A stretch of DNA of 64,000 bases from Lachnospiraceae bacterium (GCA_022510685.1 JAFLTA010000007.1:1-64000); one strand, 5' to 3'; positions 1-8,756 are shown, counted from the stretch's first letter. A program made the numbers and translations. Notes: generated by a model from the letters alone, not told the origin.

Positions 1-14
1 CTATTTCGCTCTAG

Positions 15-212
15 CCGGGGACGAAACAGGGTTCAGATAGGGATCGTTATGCTAGATTGGAGTGGTTGGAATACAATATCAAACGCTCTTTGGGGATGGA
101 ATGTTCAGAGGAAGAGATAGAAGTAGGTGTGTCCGAAGTTAAGGGCACCATATCTCATGTAATTTATTACCATGATGCCAAAAAGGATATTATCTCCCAT
201 CTCAAAATGTAA
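15..212 (+). pseudogene. ORF remnant of unknown function at the window edge
   Basis: An open frame runs from just after a TAG at 12-14 to a TAA at 210-212. It encodes about 65 residues ending in a mixed charged and hydrophobic stretch that looks coding (EEEIEVGVSEVKGT, then YYHDAKKDII). There is no ATG with a ribosome site; the only possible starts are a TTG at 57 and an internal ATG at 96, neither with a Shine-Dalgarno sequence. It may be the decayed 3' end of a gene or a chance ORF. I do not recognise the family. Its first bases overlap a short dispersed motif described in the findings. Confidence 0.22.
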
Positions 213-228
213 TGAACGTATAAGGGAT

Positions 229-257
229 TTGCCATTCCCCTCACAAACCATTATAAT
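229..257 (+). promoter_or_regulatory. Sigma-A promoter for the orphan RNA
   Basis: TTGCCA at 229-234 and a perfect TATAAT at 252-257 are separated by 17 bases, placing the transcription start near 264. No protein gene follows on this strand. The promoter sits directly ahead of a compact structured segment that ends in a terminator. Confidence 0.6.
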
Positions 258-263
258 ATTTCC

Positions 264-378
264 AGGGTATCAGTTCTTTGCAGGAGCATCCGGGCAGACA
301 GTCCGGGTGTTGTTCGTGTCCAGTTCCGACTAACATGAATGCGCTGTGAACACGGAACAGCTGATACCTTTTATTTTA
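264..378 (+). ncRNA. Candidate stand-alone structured RNA, about 110 nt
   Basis: The segment starts at the predicted transcription start and folds into three helices. A closing helix pairs GGTATCAG (266-273) with CTGATACC (361-368). A first hairpin pairs CATCCGG (287-293) with CCGGGTG (303-309). A second arm pairs TGTTC and GTGT (311-319) with ACAC and GAACA (350-359), with one bulged G. The closing helix is followed by a U-rich tract (369-378), so it can also act as an intrinsic terminator. The next gene is convergent, so this is unlikely to be a riboswitch for it. It does not match the 6S, SRP or tmRNA patterns I know. The structure is read by eye and the function is unknown. Confidence 0.5.
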
Positions 379-437
379 TAAATTTCTTCCTTGGTATTGT
401 ATCGTTACAACATAGACTATTTTTTTCTACACTAAAC

Positions 438-1271
438 TTATACCAGCTTAAAAGCGAATACGGCGATGAGGCAGATAATTCCGCTGACCATACTGAGCTT
501 ACTTGTGTTTTCCCGGCGGATAAACGAATAAAACAAAAGCAATGCCAATATGACGGGCTGTTCCATGGAGTACATGGTCAGGCTGATTCCGATTAGCAAA
601 TTTTCGCATACAAGTCCCAGTGCATTTGGAATTCTCGTCAGGAAGACAATGCCAGTCCCCCCACGTTTTTCTTTGAGGAGTTCTGCCGGCTTCACCTTGA
701 ACCAAAATATAACCGTGACTACCAACAATGCAGCATATACGCTTATAGTGGGAGATATACTGTCACTGCCGATTTTTATGATGATTCCATAGAAATATTT
801 AGAGAGTATGTATAGGATGAGGATAAGCCCAATGCCTTTATAACGGTTTTTGCCTTCGTTTTTTCCGTCCTTGACCATAGCCACAAGACAGCCGCATACA
901 ATGAAGATACATAATAATTTCAGCAGGCTAAAATCTACATGAAAAAAAGTGATGTCCGAAAAATAGGAGAGAAACATTGCAGTACCGAGCCAGGCTTTCG
1001 TCTCGAAACCGCTTAGTTTTTTCAAGACAGCGGCAGAAGTCGAAAATTCTACTATTTTGTCAATGCTTAACAGGGCAATTGTCAGAAAACTGTTAAGGGA
1101 TAATTCAAAGTAATTTCTAGTGAAAAAGAATGCAGGCACCATAAAAATACAGGAGGAAGCGGATATCAGAAAAGTAAATTCGCTAGGAGTAATCCTGTAT
1201 TTTGATATGGAATATTTATCGGAGATTGTGCAGATGGTGTAGCACAAAACTGTAATCAATAAGTAAATCAT
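438..1271 (-). CDS. DMT/EamA-like integral membrane protein
   Basis: A 277-residue, strongly hydrophobic protein with about nine to ten membrane segments throughout its length and only short loops. The only long polar stretch is KDGKNEGKNRYKG in the middle. The two-half arrangement and the length near 280-300 fit the drug/metabolite transporter superfamily, which usually moves small metabolites across the cytoplasmic membrane, but I cannot name a substrate. I chose the ATG at 1271 because AGGTGAT lies six bases upstream of it; a GTG at 1280 is also in frame but sits inside that ribosome site. It is convergent with the structured RNA and divergent from the lipoprotein gene at 1496. Confidence 0.6.
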   Translation of the reverse strand: MIYLLITVLCYTICTISDKYSISKYRITPSEFTFLISASSCIFMVPAFFFTRNYFELSLNSFLTIALLSIDKIVEFSTSAAVLKKLSGFETKAWLGTAMFLSYFSDITFFHVDFSLLKLLCIFIVCGCLVAMVKDGKNEGKNRYKGIGLILILYILSKYFYGIIIKIGSDSISPTISVYAALLVVTVIFWFKVKPAELLKEKRGGTGIVFLTRIPNALGLVCENLLIGISLTMYSMEQPVILALLLFYSFIRRENTSKLSMVSGIICLIAVFAFKLV

Positions 1272-1495
1272 TTCTATCACCTAAAAGCAGTATAGCATAA
1301 AAGTTAATAAAATACTTACATTTTCTTTGTTTCCCTTGTATAATAGCAAATGCGAGTATATTATAGTAACTACGAAGTAAAGCGATGGGGCGGATGGGTT
1401 TGTATATATGGGCAGCGAACTTTTGACAGATTCAAAATAATTTGCGTGGGAAATGTGTACAATCAATCCGGAATAGAAGAAAGGGGTATATTCCA

Positions 1496-2815
1496 ATGAA
1501 AAAAACAATGATGAAAACATTACTTTGCAGCACGATAATCATTTCTTTGGCGGGTTGTGGTGTCCAAAGCACAGTGGGGGACAACACGGAAAGAGGGAAG
1601 TCCAAAACGGAAACAGCAGTCAAGAAAATCAGCATCACTGAAAGCGAGACGGCAAAGGTGCTTTCGTCTCTATATCCCCATGATTGTACAGATAACTATT
1701 TTTATACAGCGGATGGAATGAATATTGTGCAATGTAACTTGGAGGGGGAAGAACTGCAGAGATTTGAAATGCCCGGGGTGGCTGGAAAGAATAAGGATGA
1801 GGAAATAGAAAGTCTCTATGTGACAGAGAAAGAAATTCTGTACACAGTTTATTGTGATGATGACAAATCCGGCGACTATGGGTTTTACGAACAGTTATGC
1901 AGTGTTCCGGTTCAGCGGGAGAATACTGAAGAGAAACTGCTTGTGGATCAGACAGAAGAGGTGATGCGGGAAGACAGTAGTTTGTGGGTGCTGTACGCCG
2001 ATAAGGATATTATTGCCTATTCGCCCGGGATGGAGGGCATGCCGGAATATTGTGAATATGACAGAGTAAATAAAAAGCAGATTCCTATTAGTAGAGGAGA
2101 TGAGGATGTATATTATGTTTTTCCAATAGGGAAATCCGGCACATTTGGAGGAGACAGTTACGATACAGTGATTTTGGCAAGATATGAGAAAAATGACGAT
2201 GACGAGGATGAGGAGGATCATAGTGTTTATGCTCACAAGGTCGGAAGTCAGGAAATCGAAAAGATTGCCACCCACTATATTGACAAATATAGCGGTGGAA
2301 TGGATATGGCGTTTACGGAGGGTAAGGCTTATTACACCAGCATTCATGATAGCTATACGGATTTGGATGATAATACCGACAAATATAATTATGATATCCG
2401 GTGTTACGATTCCGACACAGGGGAAAACAGTGTGCTTGTCAGTGAGAAAGAATTGAAGAAAATAGAACCGGAATTTACATATATTGGCAGACTTTTTGTG
2501 GATGGGAATTCGATATATGCATTTGGAAGTACGAAAAAGGCACGTTTTGTGATTCAAATTTCTCAGGATGCTGACGGTAAGGTGGAAGTGGAACAAGAGA
2601 AAGAGTTGAACCAGGCATTGAACGCCTTTGAGGATGCGTATATAGAGGATATCAGCGGTGGAAAGTGTTATTATGTTCTTGATATTGAGGAGCAAGATGA
2701 TGGTCATTATGTAGAGAAACGCTGTGTGTTTGACCTGTCAGCAAAAGAGTCAAAGGAAGTAACAGAGAGTGATCCGGAATATTATTGCTGGAAATATGAA
2801 GATGAGGAAGAATAG
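1496..2815 (+). CDS. Acidic lipoprotein of unknown function
   Basis: A 439-residue protein starting MKKTMMKTLL, with a lipoprotein signal ending in SLAGC, so Cys21 would be lipidated and the protein anchored on the outer face of the membrane. The mature part is rich in Asp, Glu and Tyr and has repeating beta-strand-like segments (for example YFYTADGMN and LYVTEKEILYTV), suggesting a beta-propeller or DUF5050-like fold. No catalytic motif is visible. The ATG at 1496 is preceded by AGAAAGGGG; an upstream TTG at 1442 would place the signal peptide internally and is rejected. A HAD phosphatase follows after 24 bases and may be co-transcribed. Its role is unknown. Confidence 0.6.
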   Translation: MKKTMMKTLLCSTIIISLAGCGVQSTVGDNTERGKSKTETAVKKISITESETAKVLSSLYPHDCTDNYFYTADGMNIVQCNLEGEELQRFEMPGVAGKNKDEEIESLYVTEKEILYTVYCDDDKSGDYGFYEQLCSVPVQRENTEEKLLVDQTEEVMREDSSLWVLYADKDIIAYSPGMEGMPEYCEYDRVNKKQIPISRGDEDVYYVFPIGKSGTFGGDSYDTVILARYEKNDDDEDEEDHSVYAHKVGSQEIEKIATHYIDKYSGGMDMAFTEGKAYYTSIHDSYTDLDDNTDKYNYDIRCYDSDTGENSVLVSEKELKKIEPEFTYIGRLFVDGNSIYAFGSTKKARFVIQISQDADGKVEVEQEKELNQALNAFEDAYIEDISGGKCYYVLDIEEQDDGHYVEKRCVFDLSAKESKEVTESDPEYYCWKYEDEEE

Positions 2816-2839
2816 GAGTTATAATCAAGGAGAAGACGA

Positions 2840-3673
2840 ATGAAAAACGACAGAACTCAAAAGAAAATTTTATATGTTTCGGATTTAGATGGAACACTCC
2901 TTAGAAGTAACGAAAAAACCTCTGCATATACTAACGAAGTAATCAATGAATTGACGGCAAAGGGGATGCTTTTTTCCTATGCAACTGCCAGAAGCCATGT
3001 CACATCCACAAAATGCACGGCGGGACTTAAGGCTAAAATCCCGATAATTACATATAACGGTGCCGTGATTTTGGAAAACGAGACCTTTGCTGTCATTCAT
3101 AAAACCACATTTACCGAAGAAGAGGAGCAGGAAATATTATCTGAACTGCTGGGGAGTGGAGTCTATCCCATTGTGTATGCCTATATCGAAGGACAGGAGA
3201 AATTTTCTTACATAGATTCGTTGTGCAGCAGAGCAACAAAAGAATTTGTATCCACCAGACAGGATGTGAGAAAACGTCCTGTGGATGGTGAGCAGGAATT
3301 GGGACAGGGAGAGGTTTTTTATTTTACCTGTATTGACGAACGGAAGAAACTGGAGCCGCTATATCATAAATTGAAAGACAAATATCACTGTATTTTTCAA
3401 AGGGATATCTACAGTGGGGAGCAGTGGCTGGAAATCATACCGAAGTCAGTATCCAAGGCAAATGCCATTTTTTATTTGAAGCAGCATCTGGATGTGGATT
3501 ATGTGGTTGCTTTTGGCGACGGGGTGAATGATATGGAGATGTTTGCTTTGGCTGATGAGGCGTATGCCGTGGAAAACGCAGCACCGGAATTAAAAGAGGC
3601 AGCGACCGGAATGATAGGGGATAATAATTCCGATGCGGTGGCAAAGTGGCTGCAGGAACATTTTATAGATTAG
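2840..3673 (+). CDS. Cof-type HAD-IIB family phosphatase
   Basis: A 277-residue cytosolic hydrolase of the Cof/YbiV type. Motif I is VSDLDGTLLRS near residue 14, with the nucleophile and acid/base Asp pair. Motif III is the lysine in IIPKSVSKANA, and motif IV is GDGVNDMEMF, which holds the Mg-binding aspartates. The middle part (about 85-195) is the C2 cap that determines the substrate. Family members dephosphorylate sugar phosphates, pyridoxal phosphate or flavin mononucleotide, and the sequence alone does not say which. An AAGGAGAAG ribosome site precedes the ATG. It may form a two-gene unit with the lipoprotein upstream. Confidence 0.85.
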   Translation: MKNDRTQKKILYVSDLDGTLLRSNEKTSAYTNEVINELTAKGMLFSYATARSHVTSTKCTAGLKAKIPIITYNGAVILENETFAVIHKTTFTEEEEQEILSELLGSGVYPIVYAYIEGQEKFSYIDSLCSRATKEFVSTRQDVRKRPVDGEQELGQGEVFYFTCIDERKKLEPLYHKLKDKYHCIFQRDIYSGEQWLEIIPKSVSKANAIFYLKQHLDVDYVVAFGDGVNDMEMFALADEAYAVENAAPELKEAATGMIGDNNSDAVAKWLQEHFID

Positions 3674-3833
3674 TACAAAAATGCTTTATGGCAATGTCCA
3701 CGGCTCTTTGCGCATCGTTTGGGAATCAGCCGGAATAGCTGTTTTTAAAATAAAACAAAAAAATAGAAAATGCTAAGTTTTTTTGAAAAGATTGTACTAT
3801 AATACATTCAAATCTTAGAAAGGGGGCAATTTT

Positions 3834-3923
3834 ATGAACACACATACTATTACTAAATTACTACACCGATTTAACACATTGGACCGAGCGCGATACCAGA
3901 TGCAGGAGGCTGGCAGAGTTTAG
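3834..3923 (+). CDS. Possible 29-residue small protein
   Basis: A short ORF beginning MNTHTITKLLHRF and ending QMQEAGRV, basic and amphipathic. It has a very strong ribosome site (AGAAAGGGGG, 3815-3825) at good spacing and a TATAAT at 3798-3803 upstream, so it is probably transcribed and translated even though it is short. The -35 region is weak. It could be a free small protein or a leader peptide, but no biosynthetic gene follows; the next gene is an AraC regulator some 300 bases away. I know no family for it. Confidence 0.35.
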   Translation: MNTHTITKLLHRFNTLDRARYQMQEAGRV

Positions 3924-4239
3924 AAGCTGATAAAATAATACGGATACTTAATTCGTTTGACCGTATAACACCATAAACTCTGCTTATAATCTCAAGTTAC
4001 TGTACATGGGATTCATTTTGATGGAGTTTTATGGAAATATAGGGTCTTTTTCTATGCTTTTTTATCGCACGGAGGCGGAGCGGAAGAAGTTGCTTTTTCG
4101 CACCCCCACCGCAGGCGGAGAGTTTCACAAGCGAAGCTCTATTTATATGGCTGGAGATTCCCTGCACATGGTGCATTGCATATGAACTTCATGCAGAATG
4201 CGTACGTTTAAGAGGACACACGGGATTGGAGGCGAAAGT
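3924..4239. other. Gene-poor spacer before the AraC gene
   Basis: The spacer holds one weak 43-codon frame (4054-4185, including RTEAERKKLLFR and MAGDSLHM) without a convincing ribosome site. It may be the remains of a coding region. No promoter or terminator stands out. Confidence 0.3.
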
Positions 4240-4581
4240 GTGAGGGAATCAGAAGTTATTTTACAGGAAATTGTCTCTTATATTGATGACAATATCACGA
4301 CGAAACTTACCGTGGAAAATATTGCAGCACATTGTTACTTATCTCAGACTTATCTGCAGTGTTTATTCAAACAGCAGTATGGAATACCGTTGGCAGAGTA
4401 CGTGCGTAAACGGCGTATGAAACGTTCCATGGAGCTTTTGGCAACTGAGAAAAGAGTGAGTGATATTGCCTATGACATAGGGTTTGAACATGAATCCTCT
4501 TTCATACGCTCATTTAAGCGGGAGTTTGGCATGACCCCCGGTGAGGCAAGGCGTAAGCTGCGGAGGAAAAAAGCGCAGTGA
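4240..4581 (+). CDS. AraC-family DNA-binding protein, HTH domain only
   Basis: A 113-residue protein that is almost entirely the AraC/XylS double helix-turn-helix: first HTH around LTVENIAAHCYLSQTYLQCLFKQ, second around VSDIAYDIGFEHESSFIRSF, then the typical ending FGMTPGEARRKLR. There is no ligand-binding or dimerisation domain, so it resembles stand-alone MarA/SoxS-type regulators, or a response-regulator output domain that has lost its partner. I prefer the GTG at 4240 because GGAGG (4228-4232) lies seven bases upstream; an in-frame ATG at 4198 would add 14 unrelated residues. The targets are unknown. A terminator follows at 4621. Confidence 0.8.
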   Translation: MRESEVILQEIVSYIDDNITTKLTVENIAAHCYLSQTYLQCLFKQQYGIPLAEYVRKRRMKRSMELLATEKRVSDIAYDIGFEHESSFIRSFKREFGMTPGEARRKLRRKKAQ

Positions 4582-4620
4582 CAGTTTTGTTGAATTTACC
4601 ATTTAAATATGTTATATTTT

Positions 4621-4656
4621 GAAGTGCCTGCTGGTGATGAAGTAGGCACTTCTTTT
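4621..4656 (+). terminator. Intrinsic terminator after the AraC gene
   Basis: GAAGTGCCT (4621-4629) pairs with AGGCACTTC (4644-4652), followed by TTTT. It lies upstream of the metF ribosome site, which supports the downstream metF start. Confidence 0.75.
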
Positions 4657-4749
4657 GACTTTTTGCAGGAAACTGCGGGAGAGCAGTGTAAAAATAGGAG
4701 TGCTTTTTGGGGGTTGAGTACTTTACAATATACAAAAGTGGAGGTTCTT

Positions 4750-5619
4750 ATGAAAATCAGTGAATTATTACATGATGACAAGGTGAGTTTGTCTCTGGAA
4801 GTGTTTCCGCCTAAAACGACTACGGCAATCGAAAGTGTTACCCGTTCCGTCAAAGAAATTGCCGCGTTGAAACCGGATTTTATGAGTGTGACCTACGGTG
4901 CCGGTGGTGGCACCAGTGAACATACGGTGCGGATAGCCAAGGACATAAAGGCGACGTATGGAGTGCCGTCCATGGCGCACTTGACTTGTGTTTCATCTAC
5001 GAAAGAAACGGTGGATGGTCAATTAAGGCTTATGCAGGATGCAGGGATTGAAAATGTTCTTGCTCTGCGTGGAGATATCCCTACAGATGGAGATTTTCCG
5101 TTGCCCAACCAATTTCATTATGCTGTGGAACTGGTACGCCATATCAAGGAAGTGGCACCGGAGCTGTGCATTGGTGGCGCATGCTATCCAGAAGGACATC
5201 CGGAGGCGGTCAGTAAGGCAGAGGATATCCGGCACATGAAAGAAAAGGTTGATGCCGGATGCGAGTTTTTGACTACTCAAATGTTTTTTGACAATAGTAT
5301 TTTTTATAATTATATGTATCGTTTGCGGGAGGCAGGAATTCTCGTGCCGATTATCGCAGGTATCATGCCGATTACACGGAAGAATCAGGTGGAGCGCAGC
5401 ATCCAGTTATCGGGAAGCTGTGTCCCGGCACGGTTTAAGTCGATTGTAGACTGGTTCGGAGATGACCCTGCTAAAATGAAGCAGGCGGGGATTGCCTACG
5501 CTACCGATCAGATTATTGACTTGATAGCTAACGGGATATCCCATATTCATGTCTATACGATGAACGATCCGGAAGTGGCAGCAGGGATTATGAATAATTT
5601 ATCAGAAATTATTAAATAA
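4750..5619 (+). CDS. metF: Methylenetetrahydrofolate reductase
   Basis: This 289-residue flavoprotein reduces 5,10-methylene-THF to 5-methyl-THF, the methyl donor for methionine synthesis, and belongs to the folate branch of one-carbon metabolism. Seen in the sequence: LEVFPPKT near the N terminus with the conserved catalytic Glu, SVTYGAGGGTSEHT, ALRGDIPTDG (the folate-contacting Asp region), ACYPEGHPE and QMFFDNSIFYNY. Its length is normal for bacterial MetF. The start is the ATG at 4750 with GGAGG five bases upstream. It stands alone between two terminators, with no methionine synthase nearby; metK lies 39 kb away in the same window. Confidence 0.93.
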   Translation: MKISELLHDDKVSLSLEVFPPKTTTAIESVTRSVKEIAALKPDFMSVTYGAGGGTSEHTVRIAKDIKATYGVPSMAHLTCVSSTKETVDGQLRLMQDAGIENVLALRGDIPTDGDFPLPNQFHYAVELVRHIKEVAPELCIGGACYPEGHPEAVSKAEDIRHMKEKVDAGCEFLTTQMFFDNSIFYNYMYRLREAGILVPIIAGIMPITRKNQVERSIQLSGSCVPARFKSIVDWFGDDPAKMKQAGIAYATDQIIDLIANGISHIHVYTMNDPEVAAGIMNNLSEIIK

Positions 5620-5621
5620 GA

Positions 5622-5645
5622 TTCAGGTGTCCCCCTGATTTTCTT
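5622..5645 (+). terminator. Short hairpin after metF
   Basis: TTCAGG and CCTGA arms enclose a short C-rich loop just after the metF stop codon and are followed by a T-rich stretch. The stem is short (about 5 bp), so this may be a weak terminator backed up by the longer hairpin at 5650. Confidence 0.45.
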
Positions 5646-5649
5646 TATT

Positions 5650-5725
5650 ACTCAAACTTCGCATCTGTCTCTACATGATAGTCAATACAATGTAGACGCG
5701 AAGTTTGAGTTCATTTTTTTTATTT
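5650..5725 (+). repeat. Dispersed long hairpin, copy 1, with T tract
   Basis: ACTCAAACTTCGC (5650-5662) pairs perfectly with GCGAAGTTTGAGT (5698-5710). An inner stem pairs CTACAT (5671-5676) with ATGTAG (5690-5695), and a long T tract follows, so it can terminate transcription. Nearly the same outer arms occur at 30446-30509 with a different centre, which makes it a repeated element rather than a one-off terminator. Confidence 0.65.
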
Positions 5726-5818
5726 TTATGCAACAGTTTCGTTGTTTTTATACACATATATAGTGAACGCGTTACAATGCATTGTAAATTTAGTAAAAAA
5801 ATAGGATTGGAGGAACAT

Positions 5819-6379
5819 ATGACGGAGCAACAAAAACAAGAGGAAAGGCAGCGCATGGAGCATCTTGTAGAACTGGCAAGACATCGGGATGCAGAAGCTT
5901 TTTCCTTACTGTACGAGATGGTATATCAGGATATGTACCGTATGGCATTGTATACCCTCGGCAATGTCCATGACGCAGAGGATGTGGTGAGCGAGGCGGT
6001 GCTGGATGCCTATCAACAGATTCATCTTCTTCGAGATAAGACGGCATTCAGGGGATGGATATTTCGCATTCTGACCTGCAAATGCAAACGACGAATAAAA
6101 GATTACATAAAAACTAAGCAGGAGAAGTCAGTAGAAAGTCTGGAGGAAGTGGCATCCGGGGAAGCTGAAAGTGCAATGGAAACTGTATTAGACAGACAGG
6201 AGATTGCAAGAGCATTCACAGCCATTAACAGAGAAGACCGGTTGATAGTGACCATGGTGGTGTTTGGTGGATATAGCAGTAAGGAGATTGCCAGGATTTT
6301 GCACAAGAACGCAAACACGGTTCGCTCCAGATATCATCGTGCTTTGGAAAAGATGCAGCAAATACTTGTAGGGGATTAG
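5819..6379 (+). CDS. ECF-type RNA polymerase sigma factor
   Basis: A 186-residue sigma-70 family protein with region 2 (about residues 15-85: EAFSLLYEMVYQDMYRMALYTLGNVHDAEDVVSEAVLDAY, and FRGWIFRILTCKC) and region 4 (about 125-180: DRLIVTMVVFGGYSSKEIARILHKNANTVRSRYHRALEKM, an HTH). No regions 1 or 3 are present, as in ECF sigmas. The ATG at 5819 follows GGAGG with five bases between. The next gene starts 15 bases downstream and has a membrane segment near its N terminus, so it is the likely anti-sigma partner. It should direct a small extracytoplasmic regulon, possibly including its own operon. Confidence 0.88.
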   Translation: MTEQQKQEERQRMEHLVELARHRDAEAFSLLYEMVYQDMYRMALYTLGNVHDAEDVVSEAVLDAYQQIHLLRDKTAFRGWIFRILTCKCKRRIKDYIKTKQEKSVESLEEVASGEAESAMETVLDRQEIARAFTAINREDRLIVTMVVFGGYSSKEIARILHKNANTVRSRYHRALEKMQQILVGD

Positions 6380-6394
6380 TTAAAGGAGGTTATT

Positions 6395-8728
6395 ATGGAT
6401 AAAGAGAAAGATATGAGGCAGATGCTCAGTGGCGAAAACGTGGAAGTCCCTGAGAGTCTTTTGCCGGAAAATATGAAAAAGCGTTTATTACAATTGGAAC
6501 AGGAAGGTGTTTTTGATTCAAATAAAAGGATTGACCGGACAAAGCTTCGCTCCGATAGAGGCGATACAACAGGAAACGGAGTCGGTGTCCGCAAAAAAGG
6601 ACATATATTTATGCCGTATATCCGGGCGGGTGTCGCTGTGGCAGCGGGTCTGGTAATCTGTGTTCTGTCAGGAAGTGTTAACGGTTTCATACCGAATCCG
6701 GTACCGCTTACTGCGACAAATGGAGTGGATACGAAAAACACAGGAGGTGCTTCCGGGTTATCTTCTGAGAATGGCTATGACGGATATCATCTGGCATACG
6801 AGTCACTGCATGCAATAGAAAAAGCCAGAAATGCGAAAGAGAGTCAAGGGCTGGTGAGGAGGATTTTAAATGAAGTTTTTCCGACAGAGAAAAAGATAAC
6901 TGCCGATACCGATGTGGTCGTGAATTATGACACGATGCCACAAGAGGAGTCACAAGATGCAGCAGAAGGAGCACAATATGATTCGTTCGCAGACGTGCAG
7001 AATTCCACCTCCGCTGGGGTGGCAAATTCCGTAAAGAAGTCGGAATCATCCAAGGCGTTTTCCGACACCAATGTACGTACACAGGGGGTGAACGAGGGTG
7101 ATATCGTCAAGACGGATGGAGATTATATATACGAATATATTTCCGGAAGTGACGTGTGCAATATTTTTCAGGTGGATGGTGCCACGACGAAATGTGTGGC
7201 AAAGATTCGCGAGAAGGATTTTGGTGTCAGCATGCGTTTGACAGATATGTACGTGTCCGGTGATCGTCTGATATTGTTAGCCGATATTAGCGGAGCCAAT
7301 GCAAAACAGATCAAAAAGATATACGAGATGGCAGGTGCCGATTACAGTGAATTTGATGAAGAATCCTGGGAGGGTTATTCATACTACCCATACTATAAGC
7401 TGGACTATGGGTATAATCAGGTGGAAGATATTGCCACAGAAGAAGTTGACCCGGAGGATTCCGACGAGGATAAAGTAAAAAAACGCAGAATCGTAAACTT
7501 TGCACTGACCTATATATTTGATATTTCTGACAGGGAGAAGCCGAAGTTAGAGCATATGACCTTTCAGGATGGAGGTTATACAAACAGTCGGATGGTAGGA
7601 GATGTATTGTATCTCTTTAGTCAGCGGATGGTATCTATGGATAATATGAAAGAGGATGAGCCGAAGACTTATATTCCTCAGATTAACGGAAAATGTGTTG
7701 AAAAAGGCTGTGTAAGTGTACCGGAAGATGTACAGACGACAAATTATTCTATTGTTTCCTCTTTGAATGTTCAGACCGGTGAAACAATAGACGAAATGAG
7801 TATGTTAGGAGGAGCATCAGAAATATATGTGAGTGGCAGTCATATTTATATGTTGGATGAAGATGCCGTCTATGACAAAAACGGCAGAACCGTCATCACT
7901 AAATTTGAATATGATGAAGGCAAGATTACGAAGAAAGCGACCGGAAAGGTAAAAGGATTTGTAGATGATGATTATGCTTTGGATGAGTATAAGGGTTATC
8001 TTCGTCTGGTAAGCACTTACTACCAGGGAATGAATTATCAGGAGCGTAATGCGGTATATGTGCTGGATGAGGATTTAAAGGTTACGGGAAGCATAAAAAA
8101 CATTGCAAAAAATGAGAGGATATATTCTGCGAGATTTTTAGGTGATACTGCGTATTTTGTGACTTATCGTCAGACAGACCCGCTGTTTACAGCAGACCTT
8201 AGTGACCCGAAAAATCCCAAGATTATCGGAGAGTTAAAACTGCCGGGATTTTCTGATTACCTACACCCGATTGGAGATCATCTGTTGTTAGGTCTGGGAG
8301 AGCACGGTGATGAGGAGGGAGATTTTGAAGGTTTGAAACTGTCACTCTTTGATATATCGGACCCGGTCAATGTGAAGGAGATTCATAAAGAAGTGCTTCC
8401 CGAAGGCTATTTGGGGGCAGAGGCTCTGGAAAATCCTAACGCATTGTTTTTGGATGAGGAGAGAGGTTTATTGGGATTTTATGCGGATGGATACGGCGAT
8501 TACACTTATTTCGTATATTCATACGATGAAAAAGAAGGGTTCAAAAAGAAGATTGCTGCAACACTCAAGGCTGAAGATGAGTATGGGTATGGTAATCTGG
8601 CGGCAAGAGGACTTTATATTGATGATTTCTTCTATGTAGTATCTATGAATTTGGAGAATCATCGTAATAATGAGATCATCAGCTACGACTACCGAACCTT
8701 TGAGCATCTGAAAACCAACGAAGACTAA
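6395..8728 (+). CDS. Membrane-anchored beta-propeller protein, likely partner of the sigma factor
   Basis: A 777-residue protein. Residues 1-70 are cytoplasmic and charged (QMLSGENVEVPESLLPENMKK), residues about 75-97 form one membrane helix, and the remainder is extracellular. The outer part carries the hallmark of the secreted beta-propeller family PF09826 (TQGVNEGDIVKTDGDYIY), followed by repeated blades such as MRLTDMYVSGDRLILLADI and YSARFLGDTAYFVTY. Its position 15 bases after an ECF sigma gene, and the single-pass layout with a short inner tail, suggest an anti-sigma or sensor role in which the outer propeller senses the envelope state. That role is inference. No classical zinc anti-sigma motif is present in the inner tail. 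Confidence 0.75.
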   Translation: MDKEKDMRQMLSGENVEVPESLLPENMKKRLLQLEQEGVFDSNKRIDRTKLRSDRGDTTGNGVGVRKKGHIFMPYIRAGVAVAAGLVICVLSGSVNGFIPNPVPLTATNGVDTKNTGGASGLSSENGYDGYHLAYESLHAIEKARNAKESQGLVRRILNEVFPTEKKITADTDVVVNYDTMPQEESQDAAEGAQYDSFADVQNSTSAGVANSVKKSESSKAFSDTNVRTQGVNEGDIVKTDGDYIYEYISGSDVCNIFQVDGATTKCVAKIREKDFGVSMRLTDMYVSGDRLILLADISGANAKQIKKIYEMAGADYSEFDEESWEGYSYYPYYKLDYGYNQVEDIATEEVDPEDSDEDKVKKRRIVNFALTYIFDISDREKPKLEHMTFQDGGYTNSRMVGDVLYLFSQRMVSMDNMKEDEPKTYIPQINGKCVEKGCVSVPEDVQTTNYSIVSSLNVQTGETIDEMSMLGGASEIYVSGSHIYMLDEDAVYDKNGRTVITKFEYDEGKITKKATGKVKGFVDDDYALDEYKGYLRLVSTYYQGMNYQERNAVYVLDEDLKVTGSIKNIAKNERIYSARFLGDTAYFVTYRQTDPLFTADLSDPKNPKIIGELKLPGFSDYLHPIGDHLLLGLGEHGDEEGDFEGLKLSLFDISDPVNVKEIHKEVLPEGYLGAEALENPNALFLDEERGLLGFYADGYGDYTYFVYSYDEKEGFKKKIAATLKAEDEYGYGNLAARGLYIDDFFYVVSMNLENHRNNEIISYDYRTFEHLKTNED

Positions 8729-8756
8729 TAAAGGGAAATGTGTATCGTGAAATATA

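Noticed and set aside
1895..2707. 270-codon frame on the minus strand inside the lipoprotein gene
   Set aside because: It is antisense to a protein with a clear lipobox; its composition is that of a shadow frame and it has no ribosome site.
4054..4185. 43-codon frame with RTEAERKKLLFR and MAGDSLHM
   Set aside because: No ribosome site, no conserved family and it overlaps the lead-in to the AraC gene. Mentioned only in the spacer entry.
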